Below the pieces are notes generated by a model that was not told the origin of the DNA, searched no databases, and saw nothing but the letters and a program-made list of their open reading frames with translations. Of a DNA stretch of 64,000 nucleotides, positions 12,400 to 24,200 are shown piece by piece. A program made the position numbers and the translations under genes. Positions within the stretch are counted from its first letter, which is position 1; each line of letters starts with the position of its first letter. Source of the stretch: Climacium dendroides (taxonomy: Eukaryota; Streptophyta; Bryopsida; Hypnales; Climaciaceae); contig OX467091.1 of NCBI GenBank assembly GCA_950106755.1, forward strand, positions 16,385,538 through 16,449,537, written 5' to 3'.

Positions 12400-12850
12400 A
12401 TTACATTCAATCACAAAATTATCAATGACATTCAATTGAATTGCTATATCAACCAAAATATGACTGACAATAGTCATATTTTACATCAACCAAAAATATC
12501 ACTTACAAGAGTTACATTACACATTAAAAGAAAATATCACTTACACAAGTCATATTCCAAATCAACAAAATTATGACTCATAAGAGTCACATTCAACATC
12601 AATAAAAAACATGACTCGTAAGAGTCATATTCAACATCAATAAAAAATAATATTTACAATTGTCATATTATACATTAACAAAAAATATGATTCACCATAA
12701 TCGTATTCCACGTGAATAAAAAATATGACTACAGAGAGTCATATGCCATGTTAGTCAAAATGTGACTTATTGTTGTCATATTTCACGTCAACCAAAATAT
12801 GACTCATTGTAGTCATATTCCACATCAATAAAAAATATGATTGCACTCAG
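12400..12850 (+). repeat. Array of ~45-bp units each with a TATGACT...AGTCATA palindrome
   Basis: About ten imperfect units each carry the inverted pair TATGACTnnnnnnAGTCATA followed by TTCnACnTCAAnnAAAA. They lie inside the right half of the CACTA element. The units look like expanded subterminal repeats, and each could form a small cruciform or hairpin. Confidence 0.7.
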
Positions 12851-13352
12851 GTACATGCTACATAGGATTTTTTTTCCTTGCCCAAGTACCTCAAGAAAAG
12901 TCAAATTGTAAAGGTGGTCAACATGTATGCCACGTAAGCAAAATACAAGAAATTATACCAAAAATCAAATGACTAAAAATGTGACTCAAAAAAATGTGAC
13001 TAGTTGGTAATGACTAGATCCAATCATATTTTGAATCATCTATATTGATTTTTGCCTCAGTCACATTTTTCAATATTATGACTCACTGTAGTCATATTCT
13101 ATAGTCATGAAATACACATTTTGTTGTAGTGAGTATTAAAAACAAAAACAAATTCTAACTTTGAATTCTAATATCTCTCAATTTGTATGGTCAAACTTCT
13201 TAAAAATTTTACTACATGATTTCAAACAAGTAAAGTACAAGATCCTATAGTTAGATTTTCAAAAAAGTATTTTTTGGATTTTCATTGGTGAATGTAGTAG
13301 AAATGGTGGTTTTGAGTGTTGAATGACAGAAAAATGGCCTTAGGCCTTTAGG

Positions 13353-14885
13353 AGTTAAGACCACAAATTTTCTCATGGCCCTATGACTAATGACACTAGC
13401 ATGCAAGCCTAAAGCAATTGAGCTTGCGAGCCTTGAGTATGGAGCTTGTGAATCTAGAGCTCCAAATTTTTTTTTCATAATTTTTTTTAAAAGAAAAATT
13501 TGTCATTTTTAATAAATTTTGGAACTTATGACTACGAATTTAGTCTTATTCCTATGGCAGTGGGAATTTTAATGGGAAGGGAGGATACTACTTATTATTG
13601 TCATTAGGACCTAAACAATTTAGAACATGTGAGCATTTAGTTCACCCACAACAATTTAAATATCTATGCAACTAGAATTTTTTTATATTGTACAATATAA
13701 TATAATACCTTCAGTAAAAGATACTCACAAAAAATGATGTAGAATAAGTAGCCTCAACTAAAACTACACTACACAAATTTCTAGCATTTCGCTTAGAATA
13801 GGGACCACTGCCACTAGCATAATTAGTAGCTTTATAGAATTTGATATTGGGCCATCAAATTATAGTCTCGTCAAACTCTTATAAGTATATTCTAACCTAA
13901 TCATGGAGTGACCTCCCCCCCCCCAAAAAAAAAAATATAAAATACATAAGAAGTCATGAAAACTTTCCAAAAAAAATAAAAAATAAAAACCTTAATTTCT
14001 TCTTTATATAATCATGTGTGGATTAGTGGTTTAGGGCATATATTTGTTGGTTTGAGGCATGTAGATATTATTAGTCCAAAACATTTGGCAAAATCCACAT
14101 AGTCCCATATATATTAGATGCATGAAGATTTTTCATTCTATATGGTTTAAAGCATTTCACTTGTAACAATTATAAATTACTATAGTGCAAATGAACTACA
14201 TAAAAAAACATGAACATACCTACTCTATAACATTAAATAAATATTTTACTATATGGCTACTTTTAAGACACAAACTCCTATACTATTGAGTGAAAATGCC
14301 ATTCTTGTAGGATACTTCCTATCATTCTTCATTAATCAAATGCAAGAACAAAATGAAAGTCTAATTTTCTTTTGATTGATGAAGTTAGCCCAACATCTCT
14401 TTCTATAAGAACAATAATTTGAAATAGAAACAAACCTCCTTAATATAATCCTCTAATCAATTCTATTTTGATGTATCTTGGATACTTGTCATACTATCAT
14501 TGCATGTAGCTCCATTGTCTCAAACTCAAACTAGTATTTAATCTATAATATAACACAATCTTCCAAGCATTCCAATTAAGCCATTGAAGGGGGTGAGGAT
14601 TATATAGATCTCCTCATTTGATTTGATTTCTAAACACCATATGATTGCGTCCTTAGAAAATAAAATAAAATAAGTTATACTAAAATGCATGCAAAAATGG
14701 AGCATACAAAGTAATGAATTTTTCAGGTTCTTTCCACAATCATACGTCCTATCCTATCCTAGAAGGGCTTACTTGAGCAAGTTAGAGTATTATATTTTTT
14801 TTAGTTTGGTGCACAAGTTGAAGGTGTTGAAGTTGAAGGGCAATCCTTTGTATAGCTTTAAGATAGTTGACTCCTTTCCAATCAC
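13353..14885. other. AT-rich intergenic DNA, no gene seen
   Basis: Spacer with a C8-A run near 13915-13935 and no coding signal. The longest frames are under 70 codons. Confidence 0.6.
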
Positions 14886-15802
14886 TTAATCCTAAAGGTT
14901 TTTTACTAAGTTTCCACCAAAACCACTCAAAAACTATCTTTTTTAGTACAAATACCAAATTTTAGAAAAAATAAATAAATTTTGAACACATGTAACATTG
15001 GTTTTAGAAGATGTAGAAAAAATTTCAAAAATTTCCACCATGACTATGTGGATTACAAGATATTAGCTTTGAATTGATAAAAATTATTTTTTCAACCCTC
15101 AAAAAAACAAGCAACTGCACTTCATAAGGTCACATTTGTATGAAAAAAATCCAAAATAATGGTACTTCTTTGGATTCTTCAAGGCAAGTTGGCTACATGC
15201 TTGAAAATTTTTAAATTGTTTGGAATTGTACAACATATAGGAAAAAAATAATAAGTAGAAAGAAGTAGAGAATGATTTAAAATACCAAATTGTCAAGAAT
15301 TTAGTTATAGAATTGAAAAATGCCAATCCCAATGGTTGTAATGTTGTAATAAACAATCTATCTCTAATTTTTAAAATTTTTTTTAGATATTGAAAATAGA
15401 GATAAATAAAGAACTTCAAAGTTTATTTTAGAAAAGAGAATCCATATCTATTTGCAAACTAAAAATCCTCATAACTTTCATCTCATTAATCACAATGAAA
15501 TGATACAAAGCTTTCCACGTAACTATATATAAATCTAGAGAACTAATTTCAAATTTTTGTTTCTTAAAAAAATGATTTTTTAAAAACTTTTGTAAGTTGC
15601 CCAAAGATCAATGAAAATTACATATTATACCAAAATTATTTAACCATATAGTCAATAGTTATAAAAATTGTTGGGCATTAAAGCTACTCCTTGGGCACAT
15701 CTTATGTGAAAATTTCAAAGAAAAAAATAAAAAACTTCATTAGTGTGTTGTCCAAAATCATTGTATTGCTCCAAAAATGGTATTTGTTCTTTTAGGGGTT
15801 AA
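14886..15802 (+). mobile_element. Non-autonomous inverted-repeat element, copy 2
   Basis: Same order of internal words as copy 1 at 6310 (AAGGCAAGTTGGCTACATGC, GGAATTGTACAACATATAGG, CCAATCCCAATGGTTG). The right end CTTTTAGGGGTTAAG is intact; the left end TTAATCCTAAAGG is slightly decayed. It is non-coding. Confidence 0.65.
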
Positions 15803-16617
15803 GCAATTTAGCATATATGCAGTATGGGTATAGTGTGGGGAAAATTTTCTTTGTTTAGAGAAATAGACTTTAGAATGACTTCATATTTTTTTTACATTTT
15901 CTTCTTCAAAAACAAAATCACCATGAATTTTTTTTTGTCAAGATTCTATTCAATTTATTCTTGTTATAGAGGTCACCTTGTTTCCAACTATAGGCATATT
16001 TAAAAAAATTGACAATGCTTCAATGTAAGTGATAATTTTGGCTTCCAATGTACATCTTGTGATCATTATATGCTTTCCATGTGCACCTCCCATTGCTCCT
16101 ATTCTAAGCTATTAGCAATAGCTGTCACCTAAACCACAAATGATCATAAACCACAAATGATCATATAGGTAGCAGCCTAACTAGAAAAAATGAGTGGCTG
16201 ATTGGAAAGGGGTCAGCTACCTTGGATCTAGTTATGAAATGTTTTCACTTTCACTCAATGAGAGAAGCATCTGAGCAGAGCAGAAAGCAGTTCAAGTACA
16301 AGACTTCCAAAGCCGCCAATATTATGTATCTATTCCCTACCCACTGCCATCAATAGTGCAAGAGTTTGGAGCCATGGTGGAACGGCTGGAAGAATTTTCA
16401 CTCAGCAAAAATTAATAAGAGCTTCAATTCAAATGAAGCTCATCTCTTCAACACACTAGGAACCAATCGGCCGGACAAGCTACAGACTCTGTTCATTTCA
16501 ACACAACTGATGTAAATCATAAGGAAAGCATGCATCATTCCGACAAAATGCCAATGCAGCTGACACAAAACCAATGGCATTCAAAGATGCGCTTCGCATG
16601 TACATTCAGTACAAGAG
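15803..16617. other. Spacer, no gene seen
   Basis: AT-rich to about 16100, then of more balanced composition. The balanced part may be the 3' flank of the minus-strand lipid-transfer-like gene. No reading frame of note. Confidence 0.5.
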
Positions 16618-16767
16618 CTAGCTAACTAACTTGTGCACAATCTCCACAGCTGAACCCGAAACCCTGATTCTATTGAGACTACCTTCACTCTCGATCACTT
16701 GCCATCCGCATTCGTATGCGCCGAAATTAGCTGGCATGGCGACTCTTCCTTCACGGAATACGGACAT
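16618..16767 (-). CDS. Small ORF or possible 3' exon of the lipid-transfer-like gene
   Basis: A 49-residue frame from an ATG at 16767 contains MPANFGAYECGWQVIESEGS and ends with a TAG at 16618-16620. It has a protein-like composition, unlike the surrounding frames. A possible acceptor (TGTGCAG) immediately precedes its ATG in the minus sense. It could be a distal exon of the gene at 17001-17258, supplying another Cys after an MPANFGAYEC segment, or just 3' untranslated sequence. No homologue is recognised. Confidence 0.2.
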   Translation of the reverse strand: MSVFREGRVAMPANFGAYECGWQVIESEGSLNRIRVSGSAVEIVHKLVS

Positions 16768-17000
16768 CTGCACAGCCAACTACAACCCAAAACTGTCAGA
16801 TATGAATCAACCAACATTCCAGCTTGAGATCAGCTGTTGCTGAAACTCGGCGAGTTTCAAAGATCGAGAGGAAATCAGGGAATGGAGCTTCGATAAGAAA
16901 GTGAAGCCAAGCTAGGAAGGATTGCCCTGCATTGCACTGCACCACACTGTACTTGCTTCCGCACTGTCTGTTGCGGAGTTCGCTCCCTGAGCGCCTCACT

Positions 17001-17258
17001 TCATGGGTGCACGGCGTTGTTGATGATGTCCTGCGGCACATTGCGCTGGCTCGACAGGATGTTGCAGAAGCAGTTGAAGTCGGTGGTGCCGGTCAACTCA
17101 CCACAGCGCGCGGCCGGGGGGCCTTCGGTGACGGCGGCGGTGCACTGGTTCAGCTGCGCGATGCTGCACGCCGCGTTCACGTCCGACGCCACGAAAATGA
17201 GCACCAGCAATGTGCACACGCCGACCATAGCCAAGACCTTCTGTTGGGAGCCCGCCAT
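17001..17258 (-). CDS. Secreted lipid-transfer-like (prolamin superfamily) protein, incomplete cysteine motif
   Basis: The 85-residue protein starts at MAGSQQ. An N-terminal signal peptide (VLAMVGVCTLLVLIFVASDVNA, given only as a hydrophobic run from residue 8 to 29) should direct it to the secretory pathway. The mature part begins ACSIAQLNQC and contains RCGEL and then CFC, which resembles the C..C..CC..CxC spacing of plant non-specific lipid-transfer proteins. The usual CC pair is RC here, and the last two Cys of the eight-cysteine motif are missing because the frame stops at NNAVHP. Either a further exon exists (the 16618-16767 frame is one candidate) or this is a truncated member. The family binds lipids at the cell wall or cuticle. 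The longer in-frame extension upstream of 17258 lacks family features and is not used. Confidence 0.5.
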   Translation of the reverse strand: MAGSQQKVLAMVGVCTLLVLIFVASDVNAACSIAQLNQCTAAVTEGPPAARCGELTGTTDFNCFCNILSSQRNVPQDIINNAVHP

Positions 17259-17458
17259 CGATCGAGCTCGAACAACCTTGGCCTGCAGACAGACAGAAAG
17301 ACGGACAGACAAACAATGCCTCCAGGAGTGCTGGAAATCGTAAAGTCTCTCGCAGAGTCCATCTGAGGAAAGATACCGACGTTCGAACAATAGGAATGGA
17401 AGGCTGAAGAGTGAAGCCAGCTGCTGGAGGTTGTCACTAACATTGCAACGTGGTGGTG

Positions 17459-17467
17459 GATTTATAA
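17459..17467 (-). promoter_or_regulatory. Putative TATA box of the lipid-transfer-like gene
   Basis: Read on the minus strand the sequence is CTTATAAATCC, about 200 bp upstream of the ATG at 17258, which leaves room for a normal 5' leader. Confidence 0.45.
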
Positions 17468-17519
17468 GGTTTTGTGGTGAGTCTATATGTTGGGTGAGCT
17501 GAAAACTGAAAAACTGGAA

Positions 17520-18322
17520 ACTGTGATCACTACACAGAATTTAGATCGTTAAATCTGCACGCGGTGCTTGACAATTCGATATAGTACTAAATGAATTCAA
17601 GTAAGTAAATTAGCGCAGGTCGTTTAATCGGAGATGAGATGTTAGAATCCGACAGAAACATTGATTGGAAGACAGCGTGCTTATTTATGGCACCGCTAGC
17701 TGCTAGTACTTGCCTTCGAAATCAAATCTGGACTATAATTTAGCGTCATCAACACCTGATCAATTGTGCAATTGTGCAGGAAATGGATACGCAGATTCCT
17801 CTGTTTCACGTTGACCGTGGAGATTCAGAATTGTGGAAGAAAACTTGAGCGTGTGAGAAGGACAGCAGATGTCGACTTTCATTTCAATTTCCAGTCTATC
17901 AGGCCTGAGTAGACTACAATTCATCTCCTTCCGTAATTTCTCTTCTGTCGGTCCATTTGAAAATGCAACTCTTCTCATGCTCCAGTTAAGTGGGGAAGGG
18001 TAACACGACGAAACTGGTCTAAATACCAACTCCTTAAAACTAATTCAATCAGGAGACGCAAACGCATGTAAATTCCAATGACAACCACCGTGACACTCGA
18101 AGAACTTTCTCAATTGAAGATGCGGACGTCCATTGTGACGTCCAAAGAATGGTATAAAATGCTCAAGCACGGCCCAATGTGGAACCCAGTGCTCATCAAA
18201 TGTACACGAGTCACAACTTGTGACTCGGAAAATTGCCTATCTAGTCCGATTACAACTGAAAAAAACTCTCCTTCTCTGAATGTACAGTGGCTAAATGACT
18301 AAAGAATCCTTGTCAGAGGAAA
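17520..18322. other. 3' flank of PAL1
   Basis: No gene seen. From about 17870 to 18322 the sequence matches the corresponding downstream flank of PAL2 (from about 31720), and the last ~200 bp also match PAL3 (from about 48610). Shared words include GACGTCCAAAGAATGG. This is probably the PAL 3' untranslated region plus downstream DNA carried along with the duplicated gene. Confidence 0.6.
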
Positions 18323-20509
18323 TTACAACGGGAATGGGCCAGGAGCACCAGTCCAGCCTTGCACGCACCGCAAAAGAGGCCGAATCAGCTTCCCCTCAGA
18401 CATCGCCTCGAACACCTTCTGAATTTCAGTCCCGGGAGAAACAGTTCGCAACCCAGACAGCAATTGCGTCCCCAGCTCCGACCTCACGAATTGGTACAGA
18501 GGGTACGTCCGGCAGGACTCAATCCTGTTCGGCACCGCAGACAAGCCCTTGCTGTCATAAGCTTCCCGCACCAACGGCACCACCACGCGCAGACGCTCTT
18601 GCACTTGGGACTCGAACACCGGGATCTGCTCAAACACGGAGCGCGAGCCGTCCTTCAGCGCGTGGCTCACCAGCACGCCTCGCAGCTTCTCCATCAACGG
18701 GTACGTGTCGGAGGACGCGTCGTCGATGTACGAAAACACCGGCTGCCGCTCCACCACCAGCAGCAGGTCCTTCTCGCAGAAGCGCGACGGCAGCAGGGCG
18801 CCGTCCGGGCCCATGAACAGCGTCTTCTTCGCCGCCTGCAACACCACCTGCTTCACGGCGGACTGCATGGTCTCCTCCACATGGCGGAGGTCGATGGCTT
18901 GGCACAGCCCCACCAGGAAGGTCGAGCTCATGAGCTTGAGAATCTCCACGGCCTCCTCCGTCTTGCGCGCGGACACCAAGCCCAGCGAGTTCACGTCCTG
19001 GTTGTGTTGCTCCGCGCTCTGGACGTGGGTGGTGACGGGGTTGGCCAGGTAGTTGAGCTCGGAGAGGTACGACGCCATGGCGATCTCGGCCCCCTTCATG
19101 CCGTAGTCCAGGCTGGGGTTGGGTCCCCCGCTCAAGTTGGAAGGCAGGCCGTTGTTGTAGTAGTCGTTCACGAGCTCCGAGAACTGCGCAAACATGAGCT
19201 TGCCGATGGCCGCCACCGCCAGGCGCATGTTGTCCATGGAGACGCCGATGGGTGTGCCCTGGAAGTTGCCCCCGTGCAGGGCGATCCCGCGCGCGGCGTC
19301 GATGATGGGGTTGTCATTCACGGAGTTGATCTCGCGCTCGATGGCGTGGGTGGCGGTGCGGATCACCTCGATTTGGGGACCCAGCCATTGGGGAGAAGTG
19401 CGCAGCGCATACCGATCCTGCTTGGGCTTCTTCAAGGGGTCGGTCTCGTTGAGTTTGGCCGCGGCTTTCATGAAGTCGCTCCCGTCCAAGAGCCACTCCA
19501 TGACCGCTGCAGCTTCCATCTGGCCCGGGTGGTGCTTCAACTTGTGAGTCAAGGGGTCGGCGAATTCCGGCTTCCCTTGCATCACTTCACAAAACAAGGC
19601 GGATAACACTTCCGCAAGCAGTGCCAGCACGTTGGCATCGAAGCACACCGTGGAGGCCAATGCCGACCCCACGGCAGTCCCATTCACCAAGGCCAGACCC
19701 TCCTTGGGTTGCAGCTCGAACGGCTTCTCCACGCCCGCCATGCGCAGCCCCTCCAATGCCGAAACCTCCCGGCCATCTGCAGTGCAAGCTCGCGAGTTGG
19801 GTCGGCCGGTGAGGAGCCCCGCAATGTAGGACAAGGGCACCAAATCCCCGGAAGCGGTGACCGTCCCACGCAAAGGCAGCTTGGGCGTGACTTGCGCGTT
19901 CAACAGCTTCTCCATGGCCTCGAGAATCTCCCAACGGATCCCGGAGTAGCCCTGCATCAAGGTGTTGGTGCGCACCAGCATGGCGGCGCGGGTGGTCTCC
20001 GCCGGGAGGGAGTGTCCCTTCATCACCACTCCCGCGTTCAAGAAGCGAATGAGCTCGCGCTGCAGCTCCACGCCTTGCTGCGTGCGGCGGTGGGAGGTGG
20101 CGCCGAATCCCGTGGTCACTCCGTAGATGTCCCCGCCGTTCATGATCTTGGTGAGCATCCAGTTGGAGGACTCGTCCACTCTGGCCTTGGCGTTGGCCGC
20201 GTCCAGCACCACCGCCACGTCGGGCCGGCGTGCGATGGCCGTGACCTGTCCGACCGTGAGATTGACGCCCTCGATGGCGACTTCGTTGGAGTCGAAGTAC
20301 GTGGCCACCATCTGCTTGATCTCGTCCAGATGATTCCCTTGCAGCTTGGCGGCTGTCTTGGCCCAGTTGAGCGGATCTGCTCGGGAGACTTGTTGGGAGC
20401 TGCTGTTGCAGGAGCTGGGGGATGTGGTCGGTTTGTTCAAGGCGAACTCGGATCCCGCATTCGTGTATCTTAGGGACGACGCCATGATGTCGGAGTTCAC
20501 AGCTGCCAT
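18323..20509 (-). CDS. PAL: Phenylalanine ammonia-lyase, copy 1 (PAL1)
   Basis: Single uninterrupted 728-residue frame, the normal length of plant PAL, with no intron. It deaminates L-phenylalanine to trans-cinnamate in the cytosol, the entry step of the phenylpropanoid pathway. The Ala219-Ser220-Gly221 triad that forms the MIO electrophile lies in [17 protein letters not shown]. The catalytic Tyr is Y129 in [12 protein letters not shown]. The substrate-selectivity site reads Phe156-Leu157 (LIRFLNAG), as in PAL rather than His as in tyrosine-using enzymes. [20 protein letters not shown] and [20 protein letters not shown] are also intact. The gene is divergent from CHS1, with 5.6 kb between start codons. 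Relative to PAL2 it differs at about seven residues: R14N, Y15C, T16M, F22S, S33F, M118V and P660R (PAL1 to PAL2). Most are in the poorly conserved N-terminus. The coding GC is far above that of the surrounding DNA. Confidence 0.97.
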   Translation of the reverse strand: MAAVNSDIMASSLRYTNAGSEFALNKPTTSPSSCNSSSQQVSRADPLNWAKTAAKLQGNHLDEIKQMVATYFDSNEVAIEGVNLTVGQVTAIARRPDVAVVLDAANAKARVDESSNWMLTKIMNGGDIYGVTTGFGATSHRRTQQGVELQRELIRFLNAGVVMKGHSLPAETTRAAMLVRTNTLMQGYSGIRWEILEAMEKLLNAQVTPKLPLRGTVTASGDLVPLSYIAGLLTGRPNSRACTADGREVSALEGLRMAGVEKPFELQPKEGLALVNGTAVGSALASTVCFDANVLALLAEVLSALFCEVMQGKPEFADPLTHKLKHHPGQMEAAAVMEWLLDGSDFMKAAAKLNETDPLKKPKQDRYALRTSPQWLGPQIEVIRTATHAIEREINSVNDNPIIDAARGIALHGGNFQGTPIGVSMDNMRLAVAAIGKLMFAQFSELVNDYYNNGLPSNLSGGPNPSLDYGMKGAEIAMASYLSELNYLANPVTTHVQSAEQHNQDVNSLGLVSARKTEEAVEILKLMSSTFLVGLCQAIDLRHVEETMQSAVKQVVLQAAKKTLFMGPDGALLPSRFCEKDLLLVVERQPVFSYIDDASSDTYPLMEKLRGVLVSHALKDGSRSVFEQIPVFESQVQERLRVVVPLVREAYDSKGLSAVPNRIESCRTYPLYQFVRSELGTQLLSGLRTVSPGTEIQKVFEAMSEGKLIRPLLRCVQGWTGAPGPFPL

Positions 20510-21240
20510 ATTGTATATCCTCGATCGAGCTCGCAGGTGGTCTCAGCAGTATATATTATCTCTGGAGGATCAGGTTGCCTCCTGAATTCAGCGCTTCACT
20601 GAATTGGAAGCAAGGTTCTTTTTCCAACCGCTTACGGTGTGCGAGCGTGCTTGCAGTTTTCAACAAAGTGGCTAAGAATTTCGACTTGGACGAATGGAAT
20701 TGGTGTACTATCTCGAGAAGAGCTGATTGTGTTTGCAACTGTTTTCTTGGCTATGTCTGGCGAAAGCGGTTGCAGATTTCTGTTCTGCAGGCCTGCTCGA
20801 ATTGATGAGACCTGATGCAGTGGCATGCTAAGAAGTGAGATGAGGAATTGCGATCCCGAAGTTCTGTATTTGTAAGCGGAAGAGATTGGCATCTAGCTAC
20901 TGTAGTTGTGAAGAACTTTTGGGCACGAGGTTGCACTGGGTCTCTTGACTGGGCAATTGGACATGTGGGTAACGCACTGAAGAGTGACTTTCAGTCCTTT
21001 GTGTTTTTCTGACCACGCGGGGCAGTTTCACTTATTTTGGGTAGACTGTCGAGAAAGCGCCTGGAGACAATGGAATCTCAGAGTGGGTCGGGGATCCTCG
21101 TCGAAATTTTCACCGAAAGTCAGGCATTCTCACTGGCTTCAGACGTTCAGTCCAATGTCAGTGTTGAAAGGTGGTTGGACCCGCCTGGGCGGCAGTGGAC
21201 CTTCTGGGCAATTGTAAATATTGTGCATATATAATCGGAG
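20510..21240 (-). promoter_or_regulatory. PAL1 upstream region (leader and proximal promoter), shared with PAL2 and PAL3
   Basis: About 700 bp upstream of PAL1 aligns by eye with 34226-34870 and 51001-51680. Conserved blocks include AATTTCGACTTGGACGAATG and GATCCCGAAGTTCTGTATTTG. A TATATA run lies about 40 bp from the ATG (20550-20556) and another TATATA near 21226; neither is proven as the TATA box. This copy lacks the two TCACGT motifs present upstream of PAL2 and PAL3. Confidence 0.5.
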
Positions 21241-24200
21241 TTCTGAGAATTACAAATTTATTAACAGTTATTATTTTGCAAATATGGTTATCATATTAGA
21301 CGAGTGTGCCCTGGCCCGTTGCCACTGTAATTGGCAAAGTAAAATTAATTTTCTAATTTTCTAATTTATAAAAACTGTGAAAATTTTCAATAACTGTTGC
21401 ACCATAGGTCCAAACATCACAAAATAAAGCCCATGCACTTGTCCTTGTGGAGTACTTTCCTAATAGTACCAAGACGAGATTAGGGGACCCAATGTCAAGG
21501 AGATCTCAACATAACGAACAGAACAAACAAATAAAGAAGCTATCTTAATGCATGGATTGAACCCTTCAAGGACAAGCCAATGACCCAGATGTAATTACAT
21601 GTCTTTTCTAAGTCATAAGTTTCATTGGTGAAAATTTGAAATTGTTGTGAATTTTTGAATGAAAAGTGAAAAATATTCATATCAAATACAAAAGATGCTT
21701 AACCCTTAAACAACGGATTGGTGACCGTGGAAATCCATTTTCATATTGTAGGAATCACTGGTCTAAAAAAAGACAAAAGCACTCATTAGAAGTCAAAGTA
21801 TTGTAGAAGATTTCCCCTTTTCATACAAAATTTCAAGGATGAATAGTTGCACTTGAGTCCTACACTAAAAGATTCTTCATCATTCATTAGACATCAAACA
21901 TCCACCTCAATGTCCAAGGGTTAAAAAAACTGAAAAATTCTCCACATGTGTCATCAAAACAATACAAGAGAGAAATTGGCAGTTGTATTATTTTTTTGAT
22001 GGGTGCAAACTTTCTTTGAATTACTACCATTAGAAGAGCATTGAAAATCAAATACAAGAAAGAAAAAAAATCCTAATTTAGATTATAAACAACCAAAATA
22101 GAGTCCATTAGAAGAAAGCTAAATTTTTTAATGTGCCACAGCAAATAAGGCTTACAAAAAAATCATGACAATGATATGACAAATTTTCAACATCCAGAGT
22201 TGGATTTTCTAATCTTTATTATATGTTGTTTTCAATGTGTATCCAGTGATAGCAATTTGAAACCCTAATTCTATCTATATTTAAAAATAATAATAATTTT
22301 TTTGTGGTTCACTCCATGATGCCCTTCATAATTTAGTATTTTTCATGAGTTATTTCAACCTTCTTCTCATGTAAAGTTTCAAGAATAAATATGAAGTATT
22401 TATTGTTAAATTATTTTTTATGTACTTACAACTTATGTTTTTACTATAAAATTTATTTCCTCAAATTGCAAAGCCTATTATAATTTATGTTGATGAGAAA
22501 TTTGAGGTATGAAACTTTACATTCAAGATAGGTTGAAAAATCCTTTTTAAAAAAATTAACTCCTTAAAACTTGCAATTCATGAGTATTTTTACTTCAATT
22601 TTTTTGGAGGATATACTCCAACCAATCAACCATTAAACTACAAGATTTTTAATATTGGATCTTCTAACAAGTAAAAAGAAAAAAAATGGAGCATTGGCTT
22701 AGAAAAGGTGTTTTGAAAATTAGTTTTTGCTTGAAACAATCCAAGAGCTTAGTAGAAGAATGACATTGCCTACATGCACTCCATCCAATAGGTGTAGCTT
22801 ATATCCTTCAATCCAAACCAATTATTATTCTAACCCTTGGAAGGAATCATAGGGGAAGTGCCATGGTTGTCATACTGGACAAGTTACTATTCATTTTTCG
22901 TCCTGTAGGACGAGTTACTATTCATCAAATGTACTTGAGAGGTACATTTGATGAATAGTAACTCGTCCTACATGACAAGAAATGAATAGTAACTTGTCCA
23001 GTATGACAACCATGGGAAGTGGGGGCAACTTTAAAAGCTTCACTGCATGCGTAGATGTCTAAGGACATTTCCAAAATCAAACACAAAATTTCTCATACAT
23101 TAGTTTTTAAATTTGATGTTGCTAAGCTTAGGGCAATAAATAGATAATTCCTTCAATCTACTTTTTATTGCATTTTTTTTCAAAATCAAATGAATTTCCA
23201 ATCCTATAGCCATAGAAGGCAACATCTTAGAAGCATAATATATACTACATTTGAATATATTTTATCAAAATTTCTTCATATGAGCATAAAAATACATCAA
23301 TATTTCCAAGAAGTTTGTTGCTATTATCTTTATTTATAAAAACAATCATACTATTTCAAGTTCATTTGCAATTACTATAATGTATGTAAAGATACTAATT
23401 ATATAACAATTAAATCATACAAATTTCATTTTGGATGATTTAAGTAAGAAATACTTGTGCTATTTTATTTTATTTGTTGTGTAGACAACTCAAATATGAC
23501 TTTGTAGTCAATGTATTTGAATTTAATATTAGAAGAGAATTGTAGAATCTCAAATGTAGTCCATATTTTTTGAAATTAGAAAAAATCATATTTTATTTAA
23601 AATAAAATTCTCTAATTTAGTAGAAATTAGTTGTTTTGGTGATTTTTAGTATTAAGGAGTATTCAAAACTATGAATCACATTTGGAAAGTTAGAGAAAAG
23701 GTTTCTTCCACGAGGATTATATCTATTTACTGGAAAATTTATAAAAATAATAATTTCTTTGTCCTCCGCATAGGTGCAAAGAAGGTTCTATTGTGTGCAC
23801 ATGGCTAAAAATTCAAAAACATGTTTCCACAATTTCATTAGTTGAATTTCATCTCCATAAAGTTTTTAGAAATTAATGCTCTATTTTTTTAATTTTTTGA
23901 ACATTTTCACTATTCTCTAACAATTTAAACATCAAAAAATCTTTAGGGTGAAATTTTCCATTAACTTGTTTTGTGCATACCTTCTAGAGATTATTTTTAT
24001 ACCTCAAATTCTGAAAATTCTATAGTAAAAGTCAATTTTTAATTATTTTATTTTTAAATATATTTTTCCAAAAGTTCATAGTACTCCTAATATTACCTTC
24101 CCAAATGGCCAAATGCAACAAAATGAGCAAGGTGTTTCATTCTTTTACCCTTTTATATCCATGACTACAAAAAATTTAACATAAAATAAAAAATAAATAT

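Larger units (their letters stand above)
10975..13131 (+). mobile_element. CACTA-type (CMC/EnSpm) non-autonomous transposon, 2157 bp
   Basis: The left end is CACTACAACAAAA and the right end TTTTGTTGTAGTG, and the inverted similarity continues about 30 bp inward (TGTATTTTATGACTA against TGTATTTCATGACTA). The element is flanked by a perfect 3-bp duplication AGT at 10972-10974 and 13132-13134. CACTAC termini with a 3-bp target duplication are diagnostic of the CACTA superfamily. Copies of the subterminal words TATGACT and AGTCATA are frequent near both ends, as expected of transposase-binding arrays. No transposase frame is present, so it would have to be mobilised in trans. Confidence 0.88.
10440..13352 (-). 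mobile_element. Degenerate inverted-repeat-family copy split by a CACTA insertion
   Basis: The flanks of the CACTA element match the reversed copy at 43582-44531 in order. To the left there is TTCATTTCATTTGGATTAGTGA and CACCATTGGGATT; to the right there is AAGATCCTATAGTTAGAT, GTAGAAATGGTGG and a terminal CCTTTAGGAGTTAAG near 13337-13352. The copy is much diverged and its left boundary is uncertain. Confidence 0.45.

Noticed and set aside
18359..19606. 415-codon plus-strand frame opposite PAL1 (same at 32075-33322 and 48850-50097)
   Set aside because: It is an antisense shadow of GC-rich PAL coding sequence, rich in His/Gln/Leu from reverse-complemented third-position bias and without a domain.
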